64,000 nt of DNA from Bacteroidales bacterium (GTDB lineage: Bacteria; Bacteroidota; Bacteroidia; Bacteroidales; UBA932): the NCBI GenBank assembly GCA_024398075.1, contig JAKSJM010000001.1, positions 1 through 64,000 of the forward strand. Reading direction: 5' to 3'. A program made the position numbers and the translations under genes. A model generated the notes under the pieces. The model made no database searches, was not told the origin of the DNA, and saw nothing but the letters and a program-made list of their open reading frames with translations. Shown here piece by piece: positions 41,236-51,650 of this stretch. Every line of letters begins with the position of its first letter. Within the stretch, counting starts at the first letter, position 1.

Positions 41236-42912
41236 ATGGATAGACGAGACTTTCTGAAGACTTCAGCATTGGGATTCATGTTCGCTAGCGCCGGTATAAT
41301 GCCCGGCTGCAGGAGCGTGAAGACGAAGAATACATTTGACACCATCATCAAGGGCGGAAATGTCTTCGATGGCAGCGGCAAGGCCGGCATAATCGGAGAC
41401 GTCGGCATTCGCGATGGAAAGATAGCGGCCATTGGCACAGACCTCGGAGTGTATGCGGATAGAATCATCGATGCGCAGGGGCTTGTGGTATCGCCCGGAT
41501 TCATTGACATTCACACCCACACAGATACAAACCTCCTGGTCGCGCCGAAAGGGGATAGCCGCATCTATCAAGGCATTACCTCCGAGGTGGGCGGAAACTG
41601 TGGCGGCGCGCCTTTCGTGTACTCCGATGAGGCATGGGAGCACCGTAAGGATAGGGAAATCTATGGCCACAAGGCTTGGAGGGAAATAGATGGCTTTTAT
41701 GAGGCTTTGGAGGCGCATAAGATAGGCATAAACTACTCCAGCCTCGTAGGACATGGCGACCTGCGCGATGCAGTTGTGGGCCCGTACAATGTCCCTGCGA
41801 CCGAGGATGATCTCAGAAAGATGTGCGAGATCCTCGACCGTCAGCTCGAGATGGGAGCAGTGGGACTGTCCTTCGGACTTGAGTATGCCTCAGGCTGCTA
41901 CTCAGACACGCAGGAGATGGTCGAGCTGTGCAAGGTCGTGGCGAAGCACAATGCTCTCTATTCCATCCACATGCGTAATGAGGATGATCACGTCCTGGAG
42001 GCTCTTGACGAGGCCATCGAAGTGGCGCGCCAGTCCGGCGCGCGCCTGGAGGTGAGCCACCTGAAGGCGCAGAATCCTGCGAATTTCGACAAGCTCCCTC
42101 AGTTGCTCGCGAAAATCGACGCCGCACGCTCCGAGGGCATTGACATAAGTTTCGATCGCTATCCATACACTGCGTTCTCTACGGGCTTCACTTCGTTCAT
42201 TCCTATTGAACTTCGTGATGGAACAAACGCTGACATCATGAAGCGTCTCAATGATCCTCAGGCCTGTGAGAAGATGAAGCGCTACGCCTACAGTCGTCTC
42301 GAGCGCTTCGGAGGGGCTGACAAGGTCATCGTAGCTGGATGTAGTGACGCTGCAAACCAGGTCTATGCCGGAAAGAATCTCGCAGAGTGCTGTGCCATCT
42401 CGGGCATGGACGAGTGGGCGATGATAAGGTACCTTCTCATTTCAGAGAAGCTGAGTGTAAACCAGGCTACCTTCGCCATGAAGGAGGAGAATCTCCAGAT
42501 GATCTATGCCCATCCACTTTCAATGCCAGCGTCAGATGGTAGCGTCTACTCTCCAGAAGGACCTCTGGGCAAGGAACTTCCGCATCCTAGGTCATACGGC
42601 ACCTTCGCCCGCTTCTTTGAGAAGTTTGTGAGGGAAGATAAGATACTGGATATGGCCACCGCTGTGTATAAGTGCACTGGCCTTCCTGCATCACGTATCA
42701 AGCTCAAGGAGAGGGGATTGCTTCTTCCAGGCTATGCGGCTGATGTGACCATCTTCGATGCCGACAAGATCAAGGACATGGCTACCTATGCGAATCCACA
42801 CATCTTCGCCGCCGGTATCCAGCATGTATTTGTAAACGGTGTGCATACCATCGTGGATGGCACACACACCGGTTCACTTGCAGGACAGATCCTGCGTGAT
42901 TTCAATAGATAG
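41236..42912 (+). CDS. N-acyl-D-amino-acid deacylase-like amidohydrolase, exported
   Basis: 558 residues. The N terminus has an RR motif (MDRRDFLKTSA) and a lipobox ending at Cys25 (IMPGCRS), so it may be a Tat-exported lipoprotein. The amidohydrolase fold is shown by PGFIDIHTHTDTNL (metal ligands His93, His95, Asp97), HMRNEDDHVLEALDEAIE and the C-terminal PGYAADVTIFD. The closest family is D-aminoacylase/dihydroorotase-like, which releases D-amino acids from N-acyl derivatives; peptidoglycan or dipeptide fragments are possible substrates. An in-frame ATG at 41128 lies upstream of the promoter and is rejected. The gene converges on the esterase gene with one base between the stops. Confidence 0.83.
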   Translation: MDRRDFLKTSALGFMFASAGIMPGCRSVKTKNTFDTIIKGGNVFDGSGKAGIIGDVGIRDGKIAAIGTDLGVYADRIIDAQGLVVSPGFIDIHTHTDTNLLVAPKGDSRIYQGITSEVGGNCGGAPFVYSDEAWEHRKDREIYGHKAWREIDGFYEALEAHKIGINYSSLVGHGDLRDAVVGPYNVPATEDDLRKMCEILDRQLEMGAVGLSFGLEYASGCYSDTQEMVELCKVVAKHNALYSIHMRNEDDHVLEALDEAIEVARQSGARLEVSHLKAQNPANFDKLPQLLAKIDAARSEGIDISFDRYPYTAFSTGFTSFIPIELRDGTNADIMKRLNDPQACEKMKRYAYSRLERFGGADKVIVAGCSDAANQVYAGKNLAECCAISGMDEWAMIRYLLISEKLSVNQATFAMKEENLQMIYAHPLSMPASDGSVYSPEGPLGKELPHPRSYGTFARFFEKFVREDKILDMATAVYKCTGLPASRIKLKERGLLLPGYAADVTIFDADKIKDMATYANPHIFAAGIQHVFVNGVHTIVDGTHTGSLAGQILRDFNR

Positions 42913-42913
42913 A

Positions 42914-44578
42914 CTACAGTGACTTTCTCGCCTCACGATCTGGATCGTTGAGGACATGGCAGTCATTGCTAAGTATCATGACAGCTCCTTCCTCTGTGGT
43001 GTATTCTGGCCACTCAGGGAGGAGTTTGTTGTTTGGATTTCCGGTCTTCATGAAGTTAAGAAGCGCCGTACTCATCTTGTCGCTGAGGACTCTTGGCTCC
43101 TTGCCGCCACCTGTATGGGTGACCATGCGGTCTGTGTTACGGAACCAGTAGCAGATGTCTGCGCAGTGGAATGCGCGCATACGGCCATTGAAGAGATTTG
43201 GCTCGTAGTCAAACCATGCCATGTATACAGGTGCATCCTGGAATTTCTTTGCGTCAGCTACAGACACTACCATGTCGCGTGATGCGTTTGCAAGATTGAC
43301 AATCTCGATAGGCTTGGTCTTGCCTGGGAGAACATTGGCGTAAGCCTCATAAATCTCTGCGCACTTTTCTGCACTGCGCGGACCGCTGAAGAGGTTTCCT
43401 CTCTGAAGCATCTGGATCGCCTGCTCCTTGTCGATGGCCTCAAGTTCTGGGCTTGTCCTGCTCATGCCCCACTCTGCTGTGGTGGTGCAGAACATCATAG
43501 GGACGCTGTTTGACCATGCTTCCTTGTTCTGGTAGTAGATGTCCTTGGCGAAGTGCACACCGTCAGCCACTGGACCGAATGCGCCGCGTGCTGTTGTGTT
43601 TGGATATGTCTCCACGAACTTTGCAGCTGCCTTGGTGGCCAATGCATAATACTCTCTCCATGGCATCTGCTGGAGTTTGCTCATTTCTGATGGCTTGAGT
43701 CCAGCCTCCTTGACGATGAACTTTCCGAGCTCGCTGCTGAAGTTCTGGTCAAGAGCCTTGTTTGTGTTTCCACTGAGTGCCACGGCCTTGTGTACGAGGC
43801 CAGCATTGTCGCTCATCTCAACCATGTTGCATACCTTGGCGCCGCCGCCGCTCTGGCCCATGATGGTGATGTTTGCAGGATCTCCGCCGAAGTTTGCAAT
43901 GTTGTCGTGAACCCACTGGAGAGCGGCGTGAATGTCGAGCATACCCACATTTCCAGACTCCTTGAACTTAGGATCAACAGCTGAGAAATCAGAGAAACCG
44001 ATAGGACCGAGACGATGGTTGATACTTACAAATACGATGTTTCCTGAGCGTGCAAGGTTCTCTCCGTGATAGCCATCCTGCTCGATGCCATTGCCGTTTG
44101 TATATCCACCTCCGTGGAGCCATACGAGAACCGGGCGCTTCTGGCTGTCTGTATTTGGTGTCCAGACATTGAGCCTGAGGCAGTCTTCGCTGACATCGTA
44201 GTAGTTCCAGTGGTCTGCGAATGTGCTGTAGCTGTTTGTATACTTCCCTTCGGTCATCTGAGGTGCGGTGTCACCGTAGAAGACGGTAGGTAGTATGCCA
44301 TCCCAACTCTCCGGTGCCTGTGGAGGCATGAAACGGTTCTCTCCTGATGTAGGAGCTCCGTATGGGATGCCTAGGTAAGTATAGATGCCGTGGAGGATGA
44401 ATCCCTTCACTTTTCCATACTGGGTCTGAGCGATGGCGATGTCATCTCCGATGAGGAGCTGCTGCTCGTCCGGGTCATAGCCGAGATAGTCGGCTGCGGT
44501 CTGGCCCTGCTGTTTGCATGAAGTCAGCCCAATCAGGACTGAACATGCTGCCAATGTGGCAATACGTGTAATTTTCAT
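42914..44578 (-). CDS. type-B carboxylesterase lipoprotein
   Basis: 554 residues. Lipobox ends at Cys21 (IGLTSCKQ). The alpha/beta hydrolase of the carboxylesterase-B family has the nucleophile elbow GQSGGGA with Ser243, the oxyanion stretch VWLHGGGYTNGNG and typical DCLRLNVWTP. Start at ATG 44578 gives the signal; an in-frame ATG at 44617 adds residues that lie over the promoter. In the mannan locus it may remove acetyl or other acyl groups from the polysaccharide, which is inference from context; this family is not a classical acetylmannan esterase. It has a -7 box of its own and lies 59 bp after the alpha-galactosidase, so it may be partly independent. Confidence 0.8.
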   Translation of the reverse strand: MKITRIATLAACSVLIGLTSCKQQGQTAADYLGYDPDEQQLLIGDDIAIAQTQYGKVKGFILHGIYTYLGIPYGAPTSGENRFMPPQAPESWDGILPTVFYGDTAPQMTEGKYTNSYSTFADHWNYYDVSEDCLRLNVWTPNTDSQKRPVLVWLHGGGYTNGNGIEQDGYHGENLARSGNIVFVSINHRLGPIGFSDFSAVDPKFKESGNVGMLDIHAALQWVHDNIANFGGDPANITIMGQSGGGAKVCNMVEMSDNAGLVHKAVALSGNTNKALDQNFSSELGKFIVKEAGLKPSEMSKLQQMPWREYYALATKAAAKFVETYPNTTARGAFGPVADGVHFAKDIYYQNKEAWSNSVPMMFCTTTAEWGMSRTSPELEAIDKEQAIQMLQRGNLFSGPRSAEKCAEIYEAYANVLPGKTKPIEIVNLANASRDMVVSVADAKKFQDAPVYMAWFDYEPNLFNGRMRAFHCADICYWFRNTDRMVTHTGGGKEPRVLSDKMSTALLNFMKTGNPNNKLLPEWPEYTTEEGAVMILSNDCHVLNDPDREARKSL

Positions 44579-44606
44579 GATATGATAAATTATTGAGTGA
44601 TTGCCA

Positions 44607-44614
44607 CAAATATA
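44607..44614 (-). promoter_or_regulatory. promoter of the carboxylesterase gene
   Basis: Minus-strand TATATTTG, 28 nt before the ATG at 44578, with a TTGG about 18 bp upstream as a weak -33 element. Confidence 0.45.
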
Positions 44615-44637
44615 CAATTAAAAAGAATAATCCAATG

Positions 44638-46824
44638 CTACTTGGCTTCCAGATATAGAACTCGGCTGGACCAGTCGGTCTTCTTCGAGTATTCTGGCTC
44701 GTTAGTGGCTGGGATTTCGAGGCCATTTTCCATAAGGAACTTGCCTGAGAAGCTCTTTCCCTCATAAGGAAGTGGCTTCAGGTCGATCCTGTTCAGCTCT
44801 TTGATGGTATACTGCTTTTCCGGGTCAAGTCCCGCCATCCTTACGCGTGGGAAGTGCTCGTCGTAGAAGTTCGCTATCTTCCACCAGTAGAATACCGCTT
44901 TTTGCTTGTCTGAGGCCACGTGCATCATTGAGGCGAATCCATGGTCATCGTAAGGCGATACGAGCCTGTAGATGTCTCCAAACTGGACTATTGGCCTGAT
45001 CATCTTGTACTCGCTGATGGCGTTCCTGCAAAGAGCCTTTTCCTCTTCTGTCATGTTCTTTGGCTGGATCTCCATTCCTAGTCTTGCGCTCATCGCTACA
45101 TCGATACGATACTTCAGTGACGTGGTGCGGAAGACGGTATGGTTCGGAGTCGCACTGATGTGCGCAGCCATGGCCATGGCAGGGAAGAAATATGAGGTGC
45201 CCCACTGCATGTAGATGCGCTGAAGGGCGTCTGTGTTGTCACTTACCCAGAACTCATCAAACCAAGGAAGTGCTCCCCAGTTTGCTCGTCCACCGCCGCT
45301 GGCGCAGCACTGGATGGTAAGGTCAGGATACTTCGCCCTGATGCGGTCGCAAGCATTGGCGAAGCCTCTCCAGTACTCGATGTGCAGGTGGCTCTGGTTC
45401 TTGAGATACTGGCTTCCGTGTGCGCTGAATGGCATATTCGCGTCCCACTTGATGTAGTCGATGTCTGGATTCTCGCCCATGATATCATCGACGATCTTCA
45501 CTACATAGTCCTGCACTGCAGGATTTGACATGTCGAGTACGAGCTGGGTGCCTCCACGTCCAGTGACGATATCCCTGTTTGATGCCTTGATGACCCATTC
45601 AGGATGCTTCTCATAGAGCTCGCTGACTGAATTTGCCATCTCAGGCTCGATCCAGATGCCGAACTTTACTCCCTTCTCTGAGGCTGTCTTCACGAGCCAA
45701 CCGATGCCGTGAGGGAGCTTGTTCTTATCCACAACCCAGTCGCCAAGCGATGAGTTGTCCACGAGGCGTGGGTATTTGTCACCGAACCATCCGTCATCCA
45801 TCACGAAGAGTTCTCCACCCATCGATGCGATATCCTCCATCATCTGCGCCATGCCTGGCTCATTGATGTCGAAATAAACGCCTTCCCAGCTGTTGAGGAG
45901 GATCTTTCTTTCCTTGTCACCATGAGCGAGCTTGTACTTTCGGCCCCAATGGTGATAGTTACGGCTCACTCCGCTTAATCCCTGCTCTGAGTAGGTGAGG
46001 GCGAGCTCAGGGGTGACGAAGGTTTCCTTTGGCTCCAGGGTATATGCGGCATTGTCAGGGCAGATACCGGCAAGGAAATGATGGAAGTCCTCGTCGGTGG
46101 TGTGGAATGCGAGCTCGTAGTTTCCAGGCCAGCAGAGCGCAGCGCCTATCACTCTACCTGAGTTCTCCTGAGGCTTGCCGTCAAGAGAGATCATCACCTC
46201 GGCGTGCGAAGTGTGTGAGTTTCTGGTACCGTCAAGGTTCTTGATCACCTTGTATCCGCGGGTCAATGGTTCCGTGCATACCCTTCCCTCATTTGCCCAA
46301 GTTCCGTAAAGGTGAGACATATACACATCGTCCACTCTCACTGGAAGTACTCCAGAGAAGTATCTGGTGAGCACTACAGGCTTCTTCTCGCCGTTTGTTA
46401 TCTCAGTCCAGGTGCCTATCATATCCTGCTCGTCGTATGTCTTGTAAATAGACTTCACGACGAAAGGGTAGTGGGTGTCCTTTGAAGTGATGGTGATGAG
46501 CTTTCCTCCTTCCCAGGTCTCCTGTTTTATGTCAGAGACCTGGAGCTGGAGAGTCATGTTTCCATCGGAGTGTGTCACTGCTAGAGCAGCTTCTTCTGTG
46601 TTTATCAGACCATACGCTGGATAGGCTCTTTGAGTCCTATACCCAGCGTCTTTCAGGCTAGCGATTTCCTGGTCGCTAAGCTTTGTGCCGTAATAAAGGA
46701 TTCTGAGCTCATGGTCTTTCTCGGCCTCGAGAACCATGGTGGTGCTCTTTGTGCTGATTACTTCCTGGGCGTATAGACTCAATGCAGACAGAAATGCAGC
46801 TGCAAGTGTGAACACTCTCTTCAT
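44638..46824 (-). CDS. GH36 alpha-galactosidase, exported
   Basis: 728 residues. Sec signal (MKRVFTLAAAFLSALSLYAQ), an N-terminal beta-supersandwich, a TIM barrel and a C-terminal beta domain, as in GH36/GH-D enzymes. The nucleophile is Asp461 in DYIKWDANMP and the acid/base Asp529 in VSDNTDALQR; GELFVMDDGWFG and GIWIEPEMAN are further signature blocks. It removes alpha-1,6-galactose side chains from galacto(gluco)mannan oligosaccharides, probably in the periplasm. It starts 4 bp after the GH94 gene and is part of the mannan locus. Confidence 0.9.
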   Translation of the reverse strand: MKRVFTLAAAFLSALSLYAQEVISTKSTTMVLEAEKDHELRILYYGTKLSDQEIASLKDAGYRTQRAYPAYGLINTEEAALAVTHSDGNMTLQLQVSDIKQETWEGGKLITITSKDTHYPFVVKSIYKTYDEQDMIGTWTEITNGEKKPVVLTRYFSGVLPVRVDDVYMSHLYGTWANEGRVCTEPLTRGYKVIKNLDGTRNSHTSHAEVMISLDGKPQENSGRVIGAALCWPGNYELAFHTTDEDFHHFLAGICPDNAAYTLEPKETFVTPELALTYSEQGLSGVSRNYHHWGRKYKLAHGDKERKILLNSWEGVYFDINEPGMAQMMEDIASMGGELFVMDDGWFGDKYPRLVDNSSLGDWVVDKNKLPHGIGWLVKTASEKGVKFGIWIEPEMANSVSELYEKHPEWVIKASNRDIVTGRGGTQLVLDMSNPAVQDYVVKIVDDIMGENPDIDYIKWDANMPFSAHGSQYLKNQSHLHIEYWRGFANACDRIRAKYPDLTIQCCASGGGRANWGALPWFDEFWVSDNTDALQRIYMQWGTSYFFPAMAMAAHISATPNHTVFRTTSLKYRIDVAMSARLGMEIQPKNMTEEEKALCRNAISEYKMIRPIVQFGDIYRLVSPYDDHGFASMMHVASDKQKAVFYWWKIANFYDEHFPRVRMAGLDPEKQYTIKELNRIDLKPLPYEGKSFSGKFLMENGLEIPATNEPEYSKKTDWSSRVLYLEAK

Positions 46825-46828
46825 AATG

Positions 46829-49249
46829 TTATTTGATAGTTACTGTTACCTTATGATTACCCTTGGTGTATGGAATCTGCTTTCCATCAACGGCCACTCC
46901 GTCAACTACAAGTGATTCTGCTCCTGTACGCTTGATCTCTATGTCGTAGTTAGCCTCCCTGAAGGCTCTCTTCACGCTGAAACCCTTCCAGTCTGCTGGA
47001 ATCACAGGGTCGATTACGAGACCATCATAGTCAGGCTTGATACCGAGTATGAACTGAGTGATGGCATACCAGTTCCATGCGGCAGTTCCTGTGAGCCAGC
47101 TATTCTTTCCCTCGCCTGGCTTGGCGGCATCCTTTCCTGCGACCATCTGGCAATAAACGTATGGCTCCACCCTGTGAAGCTTCTGGTCTTCGGTATATGC
47201 TGGGCAGATCTTTCTATAGTGCTCCCAAGCGTCTTCTGCGCGTCCTGATAATGCTTCGCCAATTATTACCCAAGGATTATTGTGGCAGAATATTCCCGCA
47301 TTCTCCTTATAACCAGCAGGATAGGTAGAAATTTCTCCGTACTCAATGTAATAACGGGTGAATGCTGGGTTGTTCAGAACGATACCATGCTCGCAGTCAA
47401 GACGCTCCTTGACAGAGTCAAGCGCCTTTGCGACCATGCCTTCCTCTGCACCGATCTGGGCCATTGTGCACCATCCCTGAGACTCGATGAAGATCTTGCC
47501 TTCCTCGTTCTCATCGCTACCTATCTTGCGTCCGTAGTAGTCGTATGCTCGAAGATACCACTCTCCATCCCATCCGTCCTTCTTCACAGCCTCGACCATC
47601 TTGGCTACTTCTGCATCCACTCTCTGCGCCTCCTCAGTCATGCCGAGATGGCGGCAGAGTGCGGCGTAGTCGCTTCCGCATACTACGAACTGGCCTGCGA
47701 TCATGAGCGACTCCGCCTTGGAGTCTACATTGTTGTTCTCAGTGGTCTGGAAGGACTCATTGGGGTCATTTGAGAAGCAGTTCAGGTTAAGGCAATCATT
47801 CCAGTCAGCACGGCCGATAAGTGGAAGGCCGTGAGGACCAAGGTTGTTCACAACATGGTCAAATGACACCTTGAGATGCTCGAGCAGAGATACCTCTGAT
47901 CCTGGCTTATTGTCGAAAGGAACAGGCTCCTCGAGGATACTGAAGTCGCCTGTCTCCTTGAGGTACGCCACTGTACCGAAGATGAGCCAGAGTGGGTCAT
48001 CGTTGAAGCCTCCACCGATACCATTGTTACCTCTCTTCGTGAGTGGCTGGTACTGATGGTAGCAGCCTCCGTCTGGGAACTGTGTCGATGCGATGTCAAT
48101 GATTCTCTCGCGTGCGCGCTCAGGGATCTGGTGCACGAAGCCCACGAGGTCCTGGTTCGAGTCGCGGAAGCCCATTCCGCGGCCGATGCCGCTCTCGAAG
48201 AATGATGCGCTTCGCGACATGTTGAAGGTCACCATGCACTGGTACTGGTTCCAGATGTTTACCATCCTGTCCAGTCTCTCGTCGCCGGACTTCAGCTCGA
48301 AGCGGCAGAGAAGGTTGTCCCAGTACTTTGCGAGTTCAGCGAATGCTGCGTCGACCTTCTCGGCTGTGTCAAATTCGCCGATAAGCTCGTGTGCGCGCTG
48401 CTTGTTGATAGTGCCGTCAGCGGCGAACTTCTCCTCCTGAGGATTCTCCACGTAGCCGAGCATGAATACGAGGTCTTTTGACTCGCCAGGGGCGAGGGTG
48501 ACCTCGATGCAATGCGAGGCGATAGGGGACCAGCCATGCGCTACGCTGCCGCTTGCCTTGCCTTCCACCACACACTGTGGTGCATCGAAACCATTGTAAA
48601 GACCGATGAAACTCTCTCTATCGGTGTCGTATCCTTCAATCTCTGTGTTTACGGTATAGAAGGCGTAATGGTTTCTGCGCTCCTTGTATTCTGTCTTGTG
48701 ATAGAGTGTCGAACCTTCGATTTCTACCTCTCCAGTGGAGAAGTTTCTCTGGAAATTCTCCATGTCGGTCTCTGCGTTCCAGAGACACCACTCCTCGAAG
48801 GAGAATAATTTGAATGTCTTTGTCTCGCAGCCAGTGTTTGTTAGAGTCATTTTCTGAATCTCACACCACTCGTGAAGTGGTACGAAGAAGAGCACGCTTG
48901 CCTTTATTCCTGCCTTCTCTCCAGTGATTCTGGTATAGCCCATTCCATGACGGCACTCGTACAGATCAAGTGCTGTCTTGCAAGGCTTGTAAGAAGGTGA
49001 CCAGACGGTGCCGCTGTCATTGATGTAGAAGTATCTACCGCCGTTGTCCATAGGGACATTGTTATAGCGATAGCGTGTGATTCTTCTGAACTTCGCATCC
49101 CTGCAGAAGCTGTAACCTCCTGCTGTATTGGAGATTAGCGAGAAGAATGTCTCACTTCCCAGGTAGTTGATCCATGGCCAAGGAGTCAGTGGATCCGTGA
49201 TGACGTACTCTCTTGAGACGTCATCATAATGACCGTATGTAGTTTTCAT
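46829..49249 (-). CDS. GH94 cellobiose phosphorylase-like enzyme
   Basis: 806 residues, the length of GH94 cellobiose phosphorylases (about 810-820). No signal peptide; cytoplasmic. N-terminal beta domain (about 1-270), linker, (alpha/alpha)6 barrel with catalytic-region motif [10 protein letters not shown] (Asp482 and Asp485), then C-terminal beta domain. [14 protein letters not shown] and [21 protein letters not shown] are strong family signatures. It phosphorolyses cellobiose or a related beta-glucoside to glucose 1-phosphate and glucose. In this locus it would handle Glc-Glc from glucomannan. It sits between a GH5 gene (9 bp) and the GH36 gene (4 bp). Confidence 0.9.
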   Translation of the reverse strand: MKTTYGHYDDVSREYVITDPLTPWPWINYLGSETFFSLISNTAGGYSFCRDAKFRRITRYRYNNVPMDNGGRYFYINDSGTVWSPSYKPCKTALDLYECRHGMGYTRITGEKAGIKASVLFFVPLHEWCEIQKMTLTNTGCETKTFKLFSFEEWCLWNAETDMENFQRNFSTGEVEIEGSTLYHKTEYKERRNHYAFYTVNTEIEGYDTDRESFIGLYNGFDAPQCVVEGKASGSVAHGWSPIASHCIEVTLAPGESKDLVFMLGYVENPQEEKFAADGTINKQRAHELIGEFDTAEKVDAAFAELAKYWDNLLCRFELKSGDERLDRMVNIWNQYQCMVTFNMSRSASFFESGIGRGMGFRDSNQDLVGFVHQIPERARERIIDIASTQFPDGGCYHQYQPLTKRGNNGIGGGFNDDPLWLIFGTVAYLKETGDFSILEEPVPFDNKPGSEVSLLEHLKVSFDHVVNNLGPHGLPLIGRADWNDCLNLNCFSNDPNESFQTTENNNVDSKAESLMIAGQFVVCGSDYAALCRHLGMTEEAQRVDAEVAKMVEAVKKDGWDGEWYLRAYDYYGRKIGSDENEEGKIFIESQGWCTMAQIGAEEGMVAKALDSVKERLDCEHGIVLNNPAFTRYYIEYGEISTYPAGYKENAGIFCHNNPWVIIGEALSGRAEDAWEHYRKICPAYTEDQKLHRVEPYVYCQMVAGKDAAKPGEGKNSWLTGTAAWNWYAITQFILGIKPDYDGLVIDPVIPADWKGFSVKRAFREANYDIEIKRTGAESLVVDGVAVDGKQIPYTKGNHKVTVTIK

Positions 49250-49258
49250 TGTCTTTTC

Positions 49259-50287
49259 TTACTTAAGCCAGTCTTTTACGATTATTCCCCATTCCTTGAT
49301 AACTTCGTCGCTCCAAGGACCCTCGGATGACGCTTCAGGAGTGAACATAGAGCATGTCTCATTCTTGTCGGATACTGACCATACCACTGTGCTGATGCCG
49401 TTCTCCTCTGCCCACTTGTCCCAGGTGTTCCATGACTCGATGTCGAGGAAGCCGTCGCCAGTAGCTTCGCAACCTGCGCATTCTGAAAGGAACACTGGAA
49501 TGCCCTTCGAGATGGCATAGTCGCTGCGCTCTCTCAGGTAGTCCTTGTGGGTGGCGGCGTAGAAGTGTACGGTGTACATGATATTGTCATAACCCTCTAC
49601 AGGGTTTGCTGGCACGAGATGGATGTCCTGGTCCCACTGAGGGCAACCCATGAGGATGAGTGGATGTGCCGTAGAGATGCTTGTGATGGTCTCAATGAGA
49701 CTTTCCGCATATACCTTGAGATCATTCCAGTAGCCTTCGAGCGATTCGTCAGTAGGCTGGCTATAGTCTCTTGAGGCATTGAACTCTCTGGATACAGGCT
49801 CGTTGAACAGCTCGTAGATCACATTTGGACAGTCAGGGTATCTGGTGGCAACTGCAGTGAAAAAGTCCCTGGCAGGCTCTAGATAGAGGTCGTGCGAATG
49901 CCAGTCAACGATGATGTATGAGTCATTCTCGATCGCAGCGTCAATGACCTTGTAGAGACACTCAAGCGCGAAATCCTTGTTGTTGATATAACCACTTGGG
50001 ATGCCTGGGTTGTCAGCCAGGGCGTGGTCATCTGAGCCTACTGCGGCGCGGAAGAGGTTCGCGCCCCATTCATTGTGCATCTGCGCGAGGGCGCCTGCAT
50101 TCCAGAAACGAGGCCAGATGTTATGCCATCCGAAGCTGATACCCTTGAGGCGTACAGGCTGGTCGCCTGCGTAAAGCTGGGTGCCTTCTACATGAAGGCT
50201 CTCCATCTTCTGTGCAGGCTCATTCTTGCAGCTGCTGAGTCCTGCCGCGAGGGCAAGTGTGGCTGCTATGGTGATAAACTTTCTCAT
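49259..50287 (-). CDS. GH5 lipoprotein glycanase
   Basis: 342 residues. Lipobox ends at Cys20 (AGLSSCKN). The rest is a single GH5 TIM barrel with acid/base Glu163 in VIYELFNEP and nucleophile Glu269 in FLSECAG. VRLKGISFGWHNIWPRFWN and IIVDWHSHDL are typical of subfamily 2-like endoglucanases. An endo-beta-1,4-glucanase or glucomannanase role fits the locus; exact specificity is not resolved. It is probably at the cell surface or in the periplasm. It lies 3 bp after the GPH transporter gene. Confidence 0.87.
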   Translation of the reverse strand: MRKFITIAATLALAAGLSSCKNEPAQKMESLHVEGTQLYAGDQPVRLKGISFGWHNIWPRFWNAGALAQMHNEWGANLFRAAVGSDDHALADNPGIPSGYINNKDFALECLYKVIDAAIENDSYIIVDWHSHDLYLEPARDFFTAVATRYPDCPNVIYELFNEPVSREFNASRDYSQPTDESLEGYWNDLKVYAESLIETITSISTAHPLILMGCPQWDQDIHLVPANPVEGYDNIMYTVHFYAATHKDYLRERSDYAISKGIPVFLSECAGCEATGDGFLDIESWNTWDKWAEENGISTVVWSVSDKNETCSMFTPEASSEGPWSDEVIKEWGIIVKDWLK

Positions 50288-50290
50288 GTT

Positions 50291-51646
50291 TTACTTCTTG
50301 ATAGGGAATATGTATGCAAGCCAACCCATGATGAGGGCGAGTACTGCAGGAACAAGTGAGAACAGAGCCCATACCATGGTCTTCACTGACTCAGTGACAG
50401 AGGTAGGGTCGATTACTGTGTTTCCGAAATCATCTGGAATCATTCTCGCACCAGCAAGGCCGAGAAGAAGGGCAATGAGTGAGCCTGAGATGGCTGTTCC
50501 AAGCTTCTGTGCCATGGTACCAGACGAGAAGATAAGACCGGTAGATGAGGTGCCGAACTTCTCGGTAGCATAGTCTGCTACGTCTGCGTACATAGACCAA
50601 AGGAGTGGAGAGTAGATACCGATACCTACAGAGGTAAGGATAACCATAGTTACCATGAGCCAAATGTACTTAGGATCCATTGGTATGAAGAAGAAAGCAA
50701 CTGAGGTCACGAGGCAGATGGCAGCAGCTGCCATGAACGCCTTGCGCTTCGAGCCGACCCATGATGTGAACTTAGGGGAGACACCACCAAAGATCATACA
50801 TGTCACCTCGCCAAATGCCATGAGCACGGTGTAGTTGATGATGAGTGCGCCAATGGTAACGTCTCCACCGAGGCAGTATGAAATCATGTATCCAGCCACT
50901 GCGTAACGGAAGCCGTTGAAAAAGTTTGTGCAGATTCCTGCGGCGGTAAGAATGAGCCATGGCTTGTTCTTGAAGAGGTCGACAAACTGCTTCATTGAGT
51001 ACTTTTCAGCTCTTACTGGCTTGAGTCTTTCCTTGGTACAAAGACCGCAGATGAGGGTGAGGATGGCTGCTGCGATTCCGAAATATGCTCCAAGTGTAGC
51101 GTACTGATGTGCATCAGTGCCGCCTACGAACTTTTGGAGGTAAGGGAATGAGAGCAGTGTCACGAATCCCATAGCGTAAGCACCTACCATACGGAATGAT
51201 GAGAACTGATTCTTCTCGTTGTCATCATCGGTCATTACACCAAGCAGTGAACCGTAAGGGACGTTAACAGCTGTGTATACTGCCATCATGATAAGATACA
51301 GAGCGTAAGCGTACACTCTTTTACCCACAGGACCGAAGTCTGGGGTATAGAGAAGAAGTGCGAAAACGAGTCCGAGAGGAATCGCTCCGAAGATGAGCCA
51401 AGGGCGATATGTTCCCCAACGTGACTGGGTGCGGTCTGCGAGGCTACCCATGATAGGGTCAGTGACCACATCGAAAAGGCGAGCGATGAGCATGAGTGTC
51501 GCCGCGTCAGCAAATGAGAGTCCGAAGACATTTGTAAAGAAGAGAGGGAAGGCTATGGACATGATTTTCCATACGATTCCACCTGCTGCAGCATCGCCTA
51601 GTGCGTATGCGACCTTCTCCCAAAGGCTAGTTTTAGTTGTTGCCAT
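50291..51646 (-). CDS. GPH-family (MFS-type) oligosaccharide symporter
   Basis: 451 residues with about 12 hydrophobic helices. The glycoside-pentoside-hexuronide:cation signature is seen in LFDVVTDPIMGSLADRTQSRWGTYRPW and AVYTAVNVPYGSLLGVMT. It imports disaccharides, here probably Man-Man, Man-Glc or Glc-Glc, across the inner membrane to the two cytoplasmic phosphorylases. In known mannan loci a transporter of this type lies beside GH130 and GH26, which matches the order here. It starts 4 bp after the GH130 gene and ends 3 bp before GH5. Confidence 0.9.
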   Translation of the reverse strand: MATTKTSLWEKVAYALGDAAAGGIVWKIMSIAFPLFFTNVFGLSFADAATLMLIARLFDVVTDPIMGSLADRTQSRWGTYRPWLIFGAIPLGLVFALLLYTPDFGPVGKRVYAYALYLIMMAVYTAVNVPYGSLLGVMTDDDNEKNQFSSFRMVGAYAMGFVTLLSFPYLQKFVGGTDAHQYATLGAYFGIAAAILTLICGLCTKERLKPVRAEKYSMKQFVDLFKNKPWLILTAAGICTNFFNGFRYAVAGYMISYCLGGDVTIGALIINYTVLMAFGEVTCMIFGGVSPKFTSWVGSKRKAFMAAAAICLVTSVAFFFIPMDPKYIWLMVTMVILTSVGIGIYSPLLWSMYADVADYATEKFGTSSTGLIFSSGTMAQKLGTAISGSLIALLLGLAGARMIPDDFGNTVIDPTSVTESVKTMVWALFSLVPAVLALIMGWLAYIFPIKK

Positions 51647-51650
51647 AGAT

